DNA of 7,980 nucleotides from Anaerolineales bacterium (GTDB lineage: Bacteria > Chloroflexota > Anaerolineae > Anaerolineales > Villigracilaceae): NCBI GenBank assembly GCA_025966435.1, contig JAICRQ010000147.1, positions 1-7,980 on the forward strand. The letters run 5' to 3'. Shown piece by piece: positions 1 to 6,182 of the stretch (position 1 is the first letter of the stretch; every line of letters starts with the position of its first letter). The notes under the pieces are model-generated. The model was not told the DNA's origin. It ran no database searches and saw only the letters and a program-made list of their open reading frames with translations. The translations under genes and the position numbers were made by a program.

Positions 1-190
1 CTCGGGCAACTTCGATGGAGCGATCTACACTACCATTATCCGCTACGATAACTTCCCCATGAATGCTATGACAGGCAAGAAATGACATGGCTTGCGCAAC
101 ACAGACGCCTACTGTGCGCTCTTCATTTAGGCAGGGTAGAACGATGCTTAATTCGATTTCGTCTGACAAGGCTGGTTTCTCGTTGATCAT
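1..190 (-). CDS. Family 2 glycosyltransferase, N-terminal part (runs off the left edge)
   Basis: This is the N-terminal 63 codons of a gene that continues beyond position 1. After a short polar leader the protein shows the first beta-strand and turn of a GT-A fold, IELSIVLPCLNEERTVG at residues 12-28. The nucleotide-sugar-binding strand GEVIVADNGSVDRS follows at 45-58. The ADNGS-x-D-x-S form, instead of the more usual DDGS-x-D, is what I associate with dolichol-phosphate-mannose or -glucose synthase-like GT2 enzymes. These move a sugar from a nucleotide donor to a polyprenyl phosphate or glycan at the inner membrane face. The DxD metal site and any C-terminal membrane spans lie outside the window. 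The ATG start at 190 is supported by an AGAGGT ribosome site (197-202, 6 nt spacing). It lies downstream of mutS on the same strand. Fold assignment is firm; acceptor and donor are unknown. Confidence 0.85.
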   Translation of the reverse strand, partial: MINEKPALSDEIELSIVLPCLNEERTVGVCVAQAMSFLACHSIHGEVIVADNGSVDRSIEVAR

Positions 191-230
191 CTCGTTACCT
201 CTGGCTATCCATTAAAGGGGCGTGGATGAG

Positions 231-236
231 ATTATA
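231..236 (-). promoter_or_regulatory. Candidate -10 element for the glycosyltransferase gene
   Basis: The minus strand reads a perfect TATAAT here, about 40 nt upstream of the glycosyltransferase ATG and inside the 97-nt gap after mutS. No convincing -35 hexamer sits at 16-18 nt; the best nearby match, TTGTAA at 260-265, is 23 nt away. There is also no TG extension. It could be a weak or activator-dependent promoter giving the glycosyltransferase expression independent of mutS, or an A+T-rich chance match. Confidence 0.35.
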
Positions 237-285
237 TCGTTTTGCAGCCTTGTCGCAGTTTACAATCTTAACAGGTGGTCAGCGA

Positions 286-2832
286 TCAAGATTTTGTATA
301 CTTTTTCTGCCACTCAAACAATTTGTTCAACGCCTCAATCGGGGACAGCGAATTGACATCCAATTCCTTGAGCTCATCTAACAAAGGGCTCGACTCAGGA
401 AATAGCATCGCTTGCTGGGCAGCATGAGGATCGATCTTGACCGCTCGCCCCGAAGTCTTTTCCAGCTCTGCCATGATTTCATTTGCGCGCTGGATGACCG
501 GTGCAGGCAAGCCCGCCAATTGAGCGACGTGAATGCCGTAGGAACGGTCTGCGCCGCCGGGGACGATCTTATGGAGGAATACAACCTTATTATCTGCCTC
601 GCTGACTGTTACGTTGTAATTCCGAACGCCGGGCAGTAAGTCTGCCAGTTGAGTCAACTCGTGGTAATGTGTCGCGAACAGCGTCTTTGCACGCAGGTGA
701 GGATGGTTGTGGATGTATTCGATCATGCCCCAGGCAATCGAAAGTCCATCATAGGTGGATGTGCCGCGCCCGATCTCGTCGAGGATCAGAAGCGAGCGTG
801 ACGTTGCATGATGCAAAATATTCGCAGCTTCGATCATCTCGACCATAAATGTGGATTGCCCCGCATGGATCTCATCCTGCGCGCCGATACGGGTGAAAAT
901 GCGGTCGACGAGACCAATCCTGGCAGAGTCAGCGGGAACGAAGGAGCCAATCTGCGCCATCAAGGCGATCAAGGCAGTCTGCCGCAGGTAGGTGGACTTG
1001 CCAGCCATGTTCGGTCCGGTGATCACACGCACGATTTCCCCGTGTTCAAAAATCACATCATTTGGGATATAGCGCTTGTCATGCAGGAATTGCTCCACGA
1101 CAGGGTGCCTGCCCTCGTGGATCTCCAGTTCGTTTCCTTCCACGACCTCAGGACGCACATAGCTCCCAAGCGCGGCGGTTTCTGCCAGAGCCGATAACAC
1201 ATCTACTACTGCAAGAGACCGGGCGATCTGCAATAGCCTGTGCGCAGATTTGCTGATAGAAGCGCAACTTTCTTTGAACAGCCGCAGTTCAATTTCACGG
1301 ATTCGTTCCTCCGCGTTCAGGACCAGCGTTTCATATTCCTTCATCTCCGGTGTGATAAACCGTTCCGCATTGACCAGAGTCTGCTTGCGGATGTAATTGG
1401 AAGGGGCTTTCTCCGCTGCGCCGCGCGAGATCTCGATATAATATCCGAAGACCTTGTTATAGCCAACCTTCAAGCTCTTGATTCCCGTCCGTTCACGCTC
1501 GACCGCTTCGAGACTGGCAATCCAGTCCCGGGCGTGCTGCGAGGCTTCAATCACCGAATCGAGCTCCTGAGAATAACCTAATCGGATGATGCCCGTATTC
1601 TGCAGCGTCGCAGGCGGCTCATCGGATATGCATGATTGCAGCAGGGACAACTCGTCATTTGCCAATTCAAGCTTTGGCAGAATGGATGATTGTTCCTCGC
1701 CAATCAGCTTCACAATGTCCGGCAGGCGGCACAAAGTATCGCGCATCGCCACCAGGTCACGTGGCTGGGCGTATCCTGCGAGAACCCGATTGACCAGGCG
1801 CTCCAGATCCGATAATGGCTTGAGGGCGGCACGCACTTCGGCACGCTTCATCCCATCATCGAAGAAGTATTGAACGCCGTTCTGCCTGCGTTTGATGCGC
1901 TCTACATTGAGCAGGGGCTGGCTGACCCACTGGTGAATCATGCGTTTGCCCATCGGGGTGACTGTCCGGTCGAGGGCACCGAGCAGAGACCCCTTGCGAT
2001 CGCCGCGCAGGGTCTCGTCCAGTTCCAAGTTGCGACGCGTCGCCGTATCCAGAGTCATGAACTCATTGATGCTGTACGAACGCAATTTTGTCAGTAGTGT
2101 GAGCGAGTCTGGTTGTGTGTCTTTGAGATACTGAATGATCGCACCGGCTGACCGTATGGAAAGCCCCTGACCTTTAATGCCAACCCCCTGCAGGGTGGAG
2201 GCTTTGAAGTGCGCGAGAAGAGTTTCTTCACACTTGCCGGTCTCAAAGCGCCAGGCAGCATACGACGTTTTGTGCCCATGTATCCCATCGTTTAGATTTT
2301 GATTATCGGGAACCAAAATCTCAGCCGGGTGCAACCGCGTCAACTCTGCGCGTAGCGCCTCGATAGGGAGCTCGGTCACGGCAAACTCGCCGGTGGTGAT
2401 ATCGGCGTAGGCAATGGAGGCTGTTTTCCCGTCGCAAAAGACCGAGGCAAGATAGTTGTTTGAGTCGCCGGGCAAAAGCGCCGGCTCGGTCACCGTGCCA
2501 GGAGTCACCACACGGACCACTTTGCGTGGGAAGAGTCCTTTGACTGGGGCATCCCCGATCTGCTCGCAAATCGCGACGTGATACCCTTTTTCGATCAGCC
2601 GCGCCAGATAGTTTTCCACAGCATGGTAAGGGATGCCAGCCAGGGGCGCTCGCACGCCCTTTCCTACCGAGCGGGTCGTGAGGACGATGTCGAGCTCACG
2701 CGCGGTCAGCTCGGCATCTTCGTCGAAGGTTTCGTAGAAATCGCCGAGCCGAAAAAAGAGGATCGTATTCGGATATTCGCGTTTGATATCGAGATATTGC
2801 TGACGGGCAGGAGAAACGTCGTCGTTATGCAT
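286..2832 (-). CDS. mutS: DNA mismatch repair protein MutS
   Basis: The protein has 848 residues, a normal length for MutS1. It recognises base mismatches and small loops in newly replicated DNA and, through ATP-driven conformational change, recruits the downstream repair machinery. The N-terminal mismatch-binding domain carries the Phe-x-Glu motif (F32-Y33-E34 in RLGDFYETF). Connector, lever and clamp regions occupy roughly residues 125-550. The C-terminal ABC-type ATPase has Walker A GPNMAGKST (606-614), the conserved STFMVEM segment (660-666), Walker B LLILDEIGRGTS (681-692, D685-E686), the switch histidine in FATHYHE (H722), and the GIHVAQLAGLP dimer segment (766-776). QAMLF at 807-811 resembles a beta-clamp-binding motif, and the last 25 residues look like the usual C-terminal helix-loop-helix. 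The ATG at 2832 gives the family's usual short leader before QQYLDIKREYP, but lacks a clear Shine-Dalgarno. All key residues are present, so it should be functional. Confidence 0.98.
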   Translation of the reverse strand: MHNDDVSPARQQYLDIKREYPNTILFFRLGDFYETFDEDAELTARELDIVLTTRSVGKGVRAPLAGIPYHAVENYLARLIEKGYHVAICEQIGDAPVKGLFPRKVVRVVTPGTVTEPALLPGDSNNYLASVFCDGKTASIAYADITTGEFAVTELPIEALRAELTRLHPAEILVPDNQNLNDGIHGHKTSYAAWRFETGKCEETLLAHFKASTLQGVGIKGQGLSIRSAGAIIQYLKDTQPDSLTLLTKLRSYSINEFMTLDTATRRNLELDETLRGDRKGSLLGALDRTVTPMGKRMIHQWVSQPLLNVERIKRRQNGVQYFFDDGMKRAEVRAALKPLSDLERLVNRVLAGYAQPRDLVAMRDTLCRLPDIVKLIGEEQSSILPKLELANDELSLLQSCISDEPPATLQNTGIIRLGYSQELDSVIEASQHARDWIASLEAVERERTGIKSLKVGYNKVFGYYIEISRGAAEKAPSNYIRKQTLVNAERFITPEMKEYETLVLNAEERIREIELRLFKESCASISKSAHRLLQIARSLAVVDVLSALAETAALGSYVRPEVVEGNELEIHEGRHPVVEQFLHDKRYIPNDVIFEHGEIVRVITGPNMAGKSTYLRQTALIALMAQIGSFVPADSARIGLVDRIFTRIGAQDEIHAGQSTFMVEMIEAANILHHATSRSLLILDEIGRGTSTYDGLSIAWGMIEYIHNHPHLRAKTLFATHYHELTQLADLLPGVRNYNVTVSEADNKVVFLHKIVPGGADRSYGIHVAQLAGLPAPVIQRANEIMAELEKTSGRAVKIDPHAAQQAMLFPESSPLLDELKELDVNSLSPIEALNKLFEWQKKYTKS

Positions 2833-2902
2833 AGTATGATTTTACTTGGGCAGTTTGAATTTATTCTAGAGAAGAGTCTGAATGCTCACCAAGCGCCTGG
2901 AG

Positions 2903-2918
2903 TAGAACAATTGTACTA
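2903..2918. promoter_or_regulatory. Near-palindromic 16-bp possible operator over the mutS -10
   Basis: The plus strand reads TAGAACAATTGTACTA. Apart from one mismatched base pair (A at 2906 against A at 2915) the two half-sites are exact inverted repeats centred at 2910/2911. Its core GAAC-AATT-GTAC differs by one base from the GAAC-N4-GTTC pattern bound by LexA/DinR in Gram-positive bacteria. It covers the proposed mutS -10, where a repressor could block polymerase. The LexA reading is inference: one near-match of this quality can occur by chance in an A+T-rich spacer. Confidence 0.3.
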
Positions 2919-2938
2919 TAGATTAAATGTCCGGTAAA
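2910..2938 (-). promoter_or_regulatory. Candidate sigma-70-type promoter for mutS
   Basis: On the minus strand, TTTACC (2933-2938, 4 of 6 to TTGACA) is followed by exactly 17 nt and then TACAAT (2910-2915, 5 of 6 to TATAAT). A start near 2903 would give an untranslated leader of about 70 nt before the mutS ATG. Spacing is optimal and the element lies in the 185-nt divergent gap, so it is the best promoter candidate in the window, though it is unproven. Confidence 0.5.
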
Positions 2939-2949
2939 AACGTTGTGCG

Positions 2950-2958
2950 TGATATTTT
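2950..2958 (+). promoter_or_regulatory. Weak candidate extended -10 for the rightward operon
   Basis: The plus strand reads TGATATTTT, an extended -10 form (TG-n-TATTTT), about 60 nt upstream of the first operon gene. No good -35 lies at standard spacing. A rightward promoter must lie in or upstream of this divergent gap because the neighbouring gene runs the other way. This is the most plausible core element I can see, but the support is slight. Confidence 0.25.
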
Positions 2959-3006
2959 TAGCTGGCATACGTTCTATATCATGGACAGAGATATTTCAGA
3001 AGATAC

Positions 3007-3011
3007 AGGAG
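3007..3011 (+). promoter_or_regulatory. Shine-Dalgarno site that fixes the microprotein start
   Basis: AGGAG stands 6 nt before the ATG at 3018. It supports that codon over the upstream in-frame TTG at 2943, which would add 25 residues without a ribosome site or recognisable sequence. Confidence 0.75.
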
Positions 3012-3017
3012 CAAAGT

Positions 3018-3164
3018 ATGTATATCGATCCGAATACAGGCGGAATCTTATTTCAAGCCCTTGCTGGCCTGCTTGCCGTCATCTCCGGTGGATTGTTATT
3101 TTTCTCTCGCCAGATCAGGCAAGGGATCGCCCGCCTGCGACGCCGTTTTCGAAAGGATGAGTGA
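3018..3164 (+). CDS. 48-residue single-span membrane microprotein with YIDPNTGG N-terminus
   Basis: The protein starts MYIDPNTGG and continues into one hydrophobic helix (about residues 10-29). It ends in a strongly basic amphipathic tail (31-48) with seven arginines and one lysine. By the positive-inside rule the tail should face the cytoplasm and the YIDP end the outside. I recall similar YIDP-(N/G)TG microproteins next to alkaline-phosphatase-superfamily and polysaccharide genes, but know of no assigned function. A good AGGAG site precedes the start. The stop overlaps the next gene's probable ATG by 8 nt (ATGAGTGA), which suggests translational coupling and hence roughly matched expression with the phosphodiesterase. 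It might anchor or scaffold an envelope enzyme. The gene is well supported by its ribosome site, composition and context; its role is inferred only. Confidence 0.85.
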   Translation: MYIDPNTGGILFQALAGLLAVISGGLLFFSRQIRQGIARLRRRFRKDE

Positions 3165-5007
3165 GAACGGGCACGCTAAGAACATTTTAATGAAGACGTT
3201 GATCCTGGGATTTGACTCGTTTGACCCTGCCGTGTTCGAAGAGATGGCAGGGCAAAACCAGTTACCCAACCTCGAAAAAATTACGCAGCAGGGCGGCTAT
3301 TCAACACTGGAGGTTTGTTCACCGCCGCAAACCGAAGTTTCATGGACGAGCATTGCGACTGGCATGGACCCCGGTGGACATGGCATTTTTGATTTTGTCC
3401 ATCGCGATCCCACCAACTATACGCCGTATGTCTCTATCCTGCCCATGCGCAAGGGCGCGGCTGGAGAGCAGTTTGTCCCACCGTACACATCCAAAACATT
3501 TTTTGAAGAAGCTGCGGATATGGGATACCCTGCGACGGCGTTGTGGTGGCCTGCCATGTTTCCGGCACGCCCATCACTGCCTGTCAATACATTGCCGGGA
3601 TTAGGCACACCAGATATCCGCGGTCAGCTTGGGGTTGGCACATTACTCACGACAGAAGACGAAGTCTTGAAGAAAACCACGGTCGTGAGGTGGTCCGCGG
3701 ATGGCAGGAAACGCTATTTCACATCCCTGCCTGGCCCACTGACACAGGGACGCGGCGGACCGCGCACGATCCATCTACCGATAAGCCTGGAGGTGATCGA
3801 TGCCACCTCCGCGCGTTTGACCGTCGATCAGCGCCAGTTTGACCTACGTCTCGGCGAATGGAGCGACATCGTTGAGTTGCGCTTCAAAGCTGGGTTGCTG
3901 TTGACAATTCACGCAATCACACGGTTTATCCTTACATCGCTCGATGGTATGATTCGTGTGTATGCGCTACCGTTGCAAATCCACCCATTGCACTCGCCCT
4001 GGCAGTATGCGTCTTCAACGTCCTTTTCGAAGAAATTATGGAAAGAGGTCGGTCCGTATCTCACGCTCGGTTGGCCCCAGGATACAACAGGTTTAGAAGA
4101 GGGCTGCATCAGCGACGATCAGTTTCTTGACTTGTGCCAATCTATTTTTAATCGGCGCATCCAGATCCTTTATTGTCTGATGAATGAATTTCGTGAAGGC
4201 GTGCTTGCCGCAATCTTCGATGACCTTGACCGCGTGCAGCATATGTTCTTCCATAACCGTATGGACGTGGTTCATGGCTGGTACCGGCGTCTGGACCATT
4301 TTGTTGGCGATGTCAGTGCCCAGGTAAATGCCTGGACGGGTAAGTATCGCTACCTTGTTATGTCTGATCATGGTTTCTCCACATTTGAGAAGAAAGTCCA
4401 TCTCAATCGCTGGCTTCTCGAGAAAGGGTTCCTGTCTACGAAGAATGGGAGCCAAGATCTGGACGGCGTGGATTGGGACAAAACGCGGGCGTACGCGGTC
4501 GGCTTGAATAGCATCTACCTCAATATCGTGGGCCGTGAAGGGCAGGGAATTGTTTCAGCAGACGAAGTCGAACCTTTGCTCGGTGAGATTAAACGCAACT
4601 TGTTGAAATGGCAGGATGACGGTCAAGGGCGCGTGATTCATAAGATTCGTCTCAAACACGAAACGTATTCGGGTCCCTATACTCGTTTCGGTCCAGACCT
4701 GCTGGTGGGCTACGCGCCTGGCCACCGCGCCTCAGCAGAGACAGGCCTCGGCAAAATCCCCAGCGTTTCGCTTGAACCGAATACAGACCACTGGGGCGCC
4801 GATCACTGCATGGATGCGGACATTGTCCCCGGCGTGATCTTTGCCAACCGCGACCTGCGCGATTTCGGTGGTATATCCTTCCGTGACGTTCCCTTCCTCG
4901 CGATCGGAAAGCATCTTGATCAATCGAACCTCAAGCCGCCTTCTCAGTCGACGGGCGAGGGACAAAAGGATTTGGAAGAGCGCTTAAAAGGATTAGGGTA
5001 TCTCTAA
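3157..5007 (+). CDS. Alkaline-phosphatase-superfamily enzyme, type I phosphodiesterase/nucleotide pyrophosphatase-like
   Basis: From the ATG at 3157 the protein has 616 residues; an ATG at 3190, just before KTLILGFDSFDP, would give 605. The complete superfamily site is visible. D20 is the first metal ligand (LILGFDSFD). T59 is the likely nucleophile in PPQTEVSWTSIATG, followed by the signature PGGHGIFDF (72-80). D358 and H362 lie in DDLDRVQH, D404-H405 in VMSDHGF, and H550 in GADHCMDADIVPGV. This set normally binds two zinc ions and hydrolyses or transfers phosphoester groups. An insert of about 200 residues (roughly 140-340) separates the halves. It has no signal peptide or clear membrane span and so is probably cytoplasmic. 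The LEERLKGLGYL ending is a tail I recognise from this superfamily. It overlaps the microprotein gene and abuts the sulfotransferase gene. The substrate may be a nucleotide, lipid or glycan phosphoester and cannot be told from sequence. Family confidence is high. Confidence 0.9.
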   Translation: MSENGHAKNILMKTLILGFDSFDPAVFEEMAGQNQLPNLEKITQQGGYSTLEVCSPPQTEVSWTSIATGMDPGGHGIFDFVHRDPTNYTPYVSILPMRKGAAGEQFVPPYTSKTFFEEAADMGYPATALWWPAMFPARPSLPVNTLPGLGTPDIRGQLGVGTLLTTEDEVLKKTTVVRWSADGRKRYFTSLPGPLTQGRGGPRTIHLPISLEVIDATSARLTVDQRQFDLRLGEWSDIVELRFKAGLLLTIHAITRFILTSLDGMIRVYALPLQIHPLHSPWQYASSTSFSKKLWKEVGPYLTLGWPQDTTGLEEGCISDDQFLDLCQSIFNRRIQILYCLMNEFREGVLAAIFDDLDRVQHMFFHNRMDVVHGWYRRLDHFVGDVSAQVNAWTGKYRYLVMSDHGFSTFEKKVHLNRWLLEKGFLSTKNGSQDLDGVDWDKTRAYAVGLNSIYLNIVGREGQGIVSADEVEPLLGEIKRNLLKWQDDGQGRVIHKIRLKHETYSGPYTRFGPDLLVGYAPGHRASAETGLGKIPSVSLEPNTDHWGADHCMDADIVPGVIFANRDLRDFGGISFRDVPFLAIGKHLDQSNLKPPSQSTGEGQKDLEERLKGLGYL

Positions 5008-5625
5008 ATGAAATTGTTTTCAAAACTCCATCAAACAAACGCTTCCAACCAGCCAATCATCATCGTTTCCGGCATGCCGCGCTCGGGAACCTCTATGATG
5101 ATGCGGATGCTGGCGGAGGGCGGGCTTCCTGCTCTCACAGATGAACTCCGTCGCCCGGACGACGATAACCCCAACGGATACTTTGAGCTGGAAGTCGTCC
5201 GGCAGCTCAAGGAGGGAAATTTTGCCTGGCTGAATGAAGCCAATGGAAAAGTTGTGAAGGTGATCTCGGCGCTACTGGAGCATCTTCCACATGACCATCA
5301 ATACAAGATCATTTTCATGGAGCGCAATCCGAAGGAAACGTTAGCGTCACAGAAAAAAATGCTCGACCATCGCGGGCAAGTCTCCAGGCTCAACGATGAA
5401 GAGATGGAGCAGCAGTTTCATAAACATTTAGCCGCCATGAAGCCCTGGCTGGTTCGCCAGCCGAATATGGAAGTGTTGTATGTCAATTACAATGCGCTCA
5501 TCACGGAGCCACAATCGTCTTGCGAGAGGATCGCTGAATTTCTGGATTTGCCGCTAAATCAGAGTCAGATGCTCGCGGTTCCAGATACACAACTTTATCG
5601 AAATCGCACCACGAGTGAGAAGTAG
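5008..5625 (+). CDS. Small sulfotransferase-like protein (PAPS-dependent fold)
   Basis: This 205-residue protein has the two nucleotide-binding signatures of the sulfotransferase fold. The 5'-phosphosulfate loop is IIIVSGMPRSGTSMMMRML (17-35, with R25, S26, G27 and T28). The 3'-phosphate site is IIFMERNPKETLASQKKML (101-119, with R106 and S114 in the expected R-x7-S spacing). In between, DNPNGYFELEVVRQL (53-67) probably shapes the acceptor side. Such enzymes move sulfate from PAPS to a hydroxyl or amine of a sugar, lipid or other metabolite. It is shorter than many carbohydrate sulfotransferases but complete for the compact form, with no frameshift seen. There is no signal peptide, so it should act in the cytoplasm. 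Its ATG follows the previous TAA with no gap, which implies translational coupling. Some members of this fold lack proven sulfotransferase activity, and the acceptor is unknown. Confidence 0.82.
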   Translation: MKLFSKLHQTNASNQPIIIVSGMPRSGTSMMMRMLAEGGLPALTDELRRPDDDNPNGYFELEVVRQLKEGNFAWLNEANGKVVKVISALLEHLPHDHQYKIIFMERNPKETLASQKKMLDHRGQVSRLNDEEMEQQFHKHLAAMKPWLVRQPNMEVLYVNYNALITEPQSSCERIAEFLDLPLNQSQMLAVPDTQLYRNRTTSEK

Positions 5626-5642
5626 CTTTCAAATTTCTTGGT

Positions 5643-6173
5643 ATGCGAAAGCGTCTTCCTGAATTCCAGTCGATCATACAAGTCTATGCGGTGATTGCGA
5701 TGATGTTCGCAGGGTGGACCATCACTGCTTTTTTGTGGAAGCTCTCGGCCTGGCTTCTGCTTCTGAACCTGGGTGAGATATTTATCATCTTCTCCTATGC
5801 AATGGTTGCTAGCTTTCTCGAAAGTATGATCATCTTGTTACTGCTTCTGATCGTGTGTATTTTGCTTCCCGCCCGCGTGCTTCGGGACGAGTTTGTAGTT
5901 CGCGGAACCATTCTATCCGTCGGCTTAATTGGATCATTGATGGTCTTTGTGGGATCACAAATGCAATTCGGAATTGAGAGAGGTCTACTGTTGTTGATAG
6001 CACCTTTCCTGGTATTAATTCTGACAGCTTTTCTTTTGCAGCGCGCGTCGAAACTTCATCGAATACGATCTGTAGCGGTTTCGTTCTCTGATCGCGCGGT
6101 CGTGTTTCTATTTGTCCTCGTTCCGCTGTTTGCTATTGCGTCCATGTATGTAATCCTTCGAAACGTATCCTGA
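5643..6173 (+). CDS. Polytopic integral membrane protein, unrecognised family
   Basis: I do not recognise this 176-residue protein. It is dominated by hydrophobic helices at about residues 11-31, 35-57, 60-77, 85-104, 113-133 and 151-172, giving five or six spans. Charged turns sit at 1-4 (MRKR), 78-88 (with R78, R81, D82, E83 and R87) and 134-143 (QRASKLHRIR), and are likely cytoplasmic under the positive-inside rule. No transporter, protease or glycosyltransferase motif is visible. It begins 17 nt after the sulfotransferase stop and ends 9 nt before the exported sulfatase-fold gene, so it is almost certainly co-transcribed. No Shine-Dalgarno is evident before the ATG, so translation may depend on ribosomes from upstream. 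It could be a membrane partner or a lipid-substrate handling protein for the flanking enzymes. That is inference from position alone. Confidence 0.8.
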   Translation: MRKRLPEFQSIIQVYAVIAMMFAGWTITAFLWKLSAWLLLLNLGEIFIIFSYAMVASFLESMIILLLLLIVCILLPARVLRDEFVVRGTILSVGLIGSLMVFVGSQMQFGIERGLLLLIAPFLVLILTAFLLQRASKLHRIRSVAVSFSDRAVVFLFVLVPLFAIASMYVILRNVS

Positions 6174-6182
6174 GTTCACCGC

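Noticed and set aside
191..285. Rho-independent terminator between mutS and the glycosyltransferase gene
   Set aside because: No G+C-rich inverted repeat followed by a T run could be found on the minus strand, so read-through from mutS remains possible.
808..1197. 129-codon plus-strand open frame opposite mutS, with other long plus-strand frames through 412-2134
   Set aside because: They lie antisense to an intact, strongly conserved mutS, have no ribosome sites or recognisable domains, and are explained by the codon bias of the real gene.
2578..2937. 119-codon plus-strand open frame crossing the mutS start and the divergent gap
   Set aside because: Most of it is antisense to the mismatch-binding domain and the remainder covers the mutS promoter region. 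It shows no domain and no Shine-Dalgarno.
2943..3017. N-terminal extension of the microprotein from an in-frame TTG at 2943
   Set aside because: The ATG at 3018 has AGGAG at ideal spacing and gives the recognisable MYIDP start; the extension has no ribosome site.
2833..3017. Riboswitch or small RNA in the 185-nt divergent gap
   Set aside because: No extended stem-loops, conserved riboswitch core or terminator-like U tract is visible; the gap is explained by divergent promoters.
3061..3156. N-terminal extension of the phosphodiesterase from 3061
   Set aside because: It would overlap nearly all of the microprotein gene in another frame, and the extra residues resemble no signal or domain. The catalytic domain starts just after 3190.
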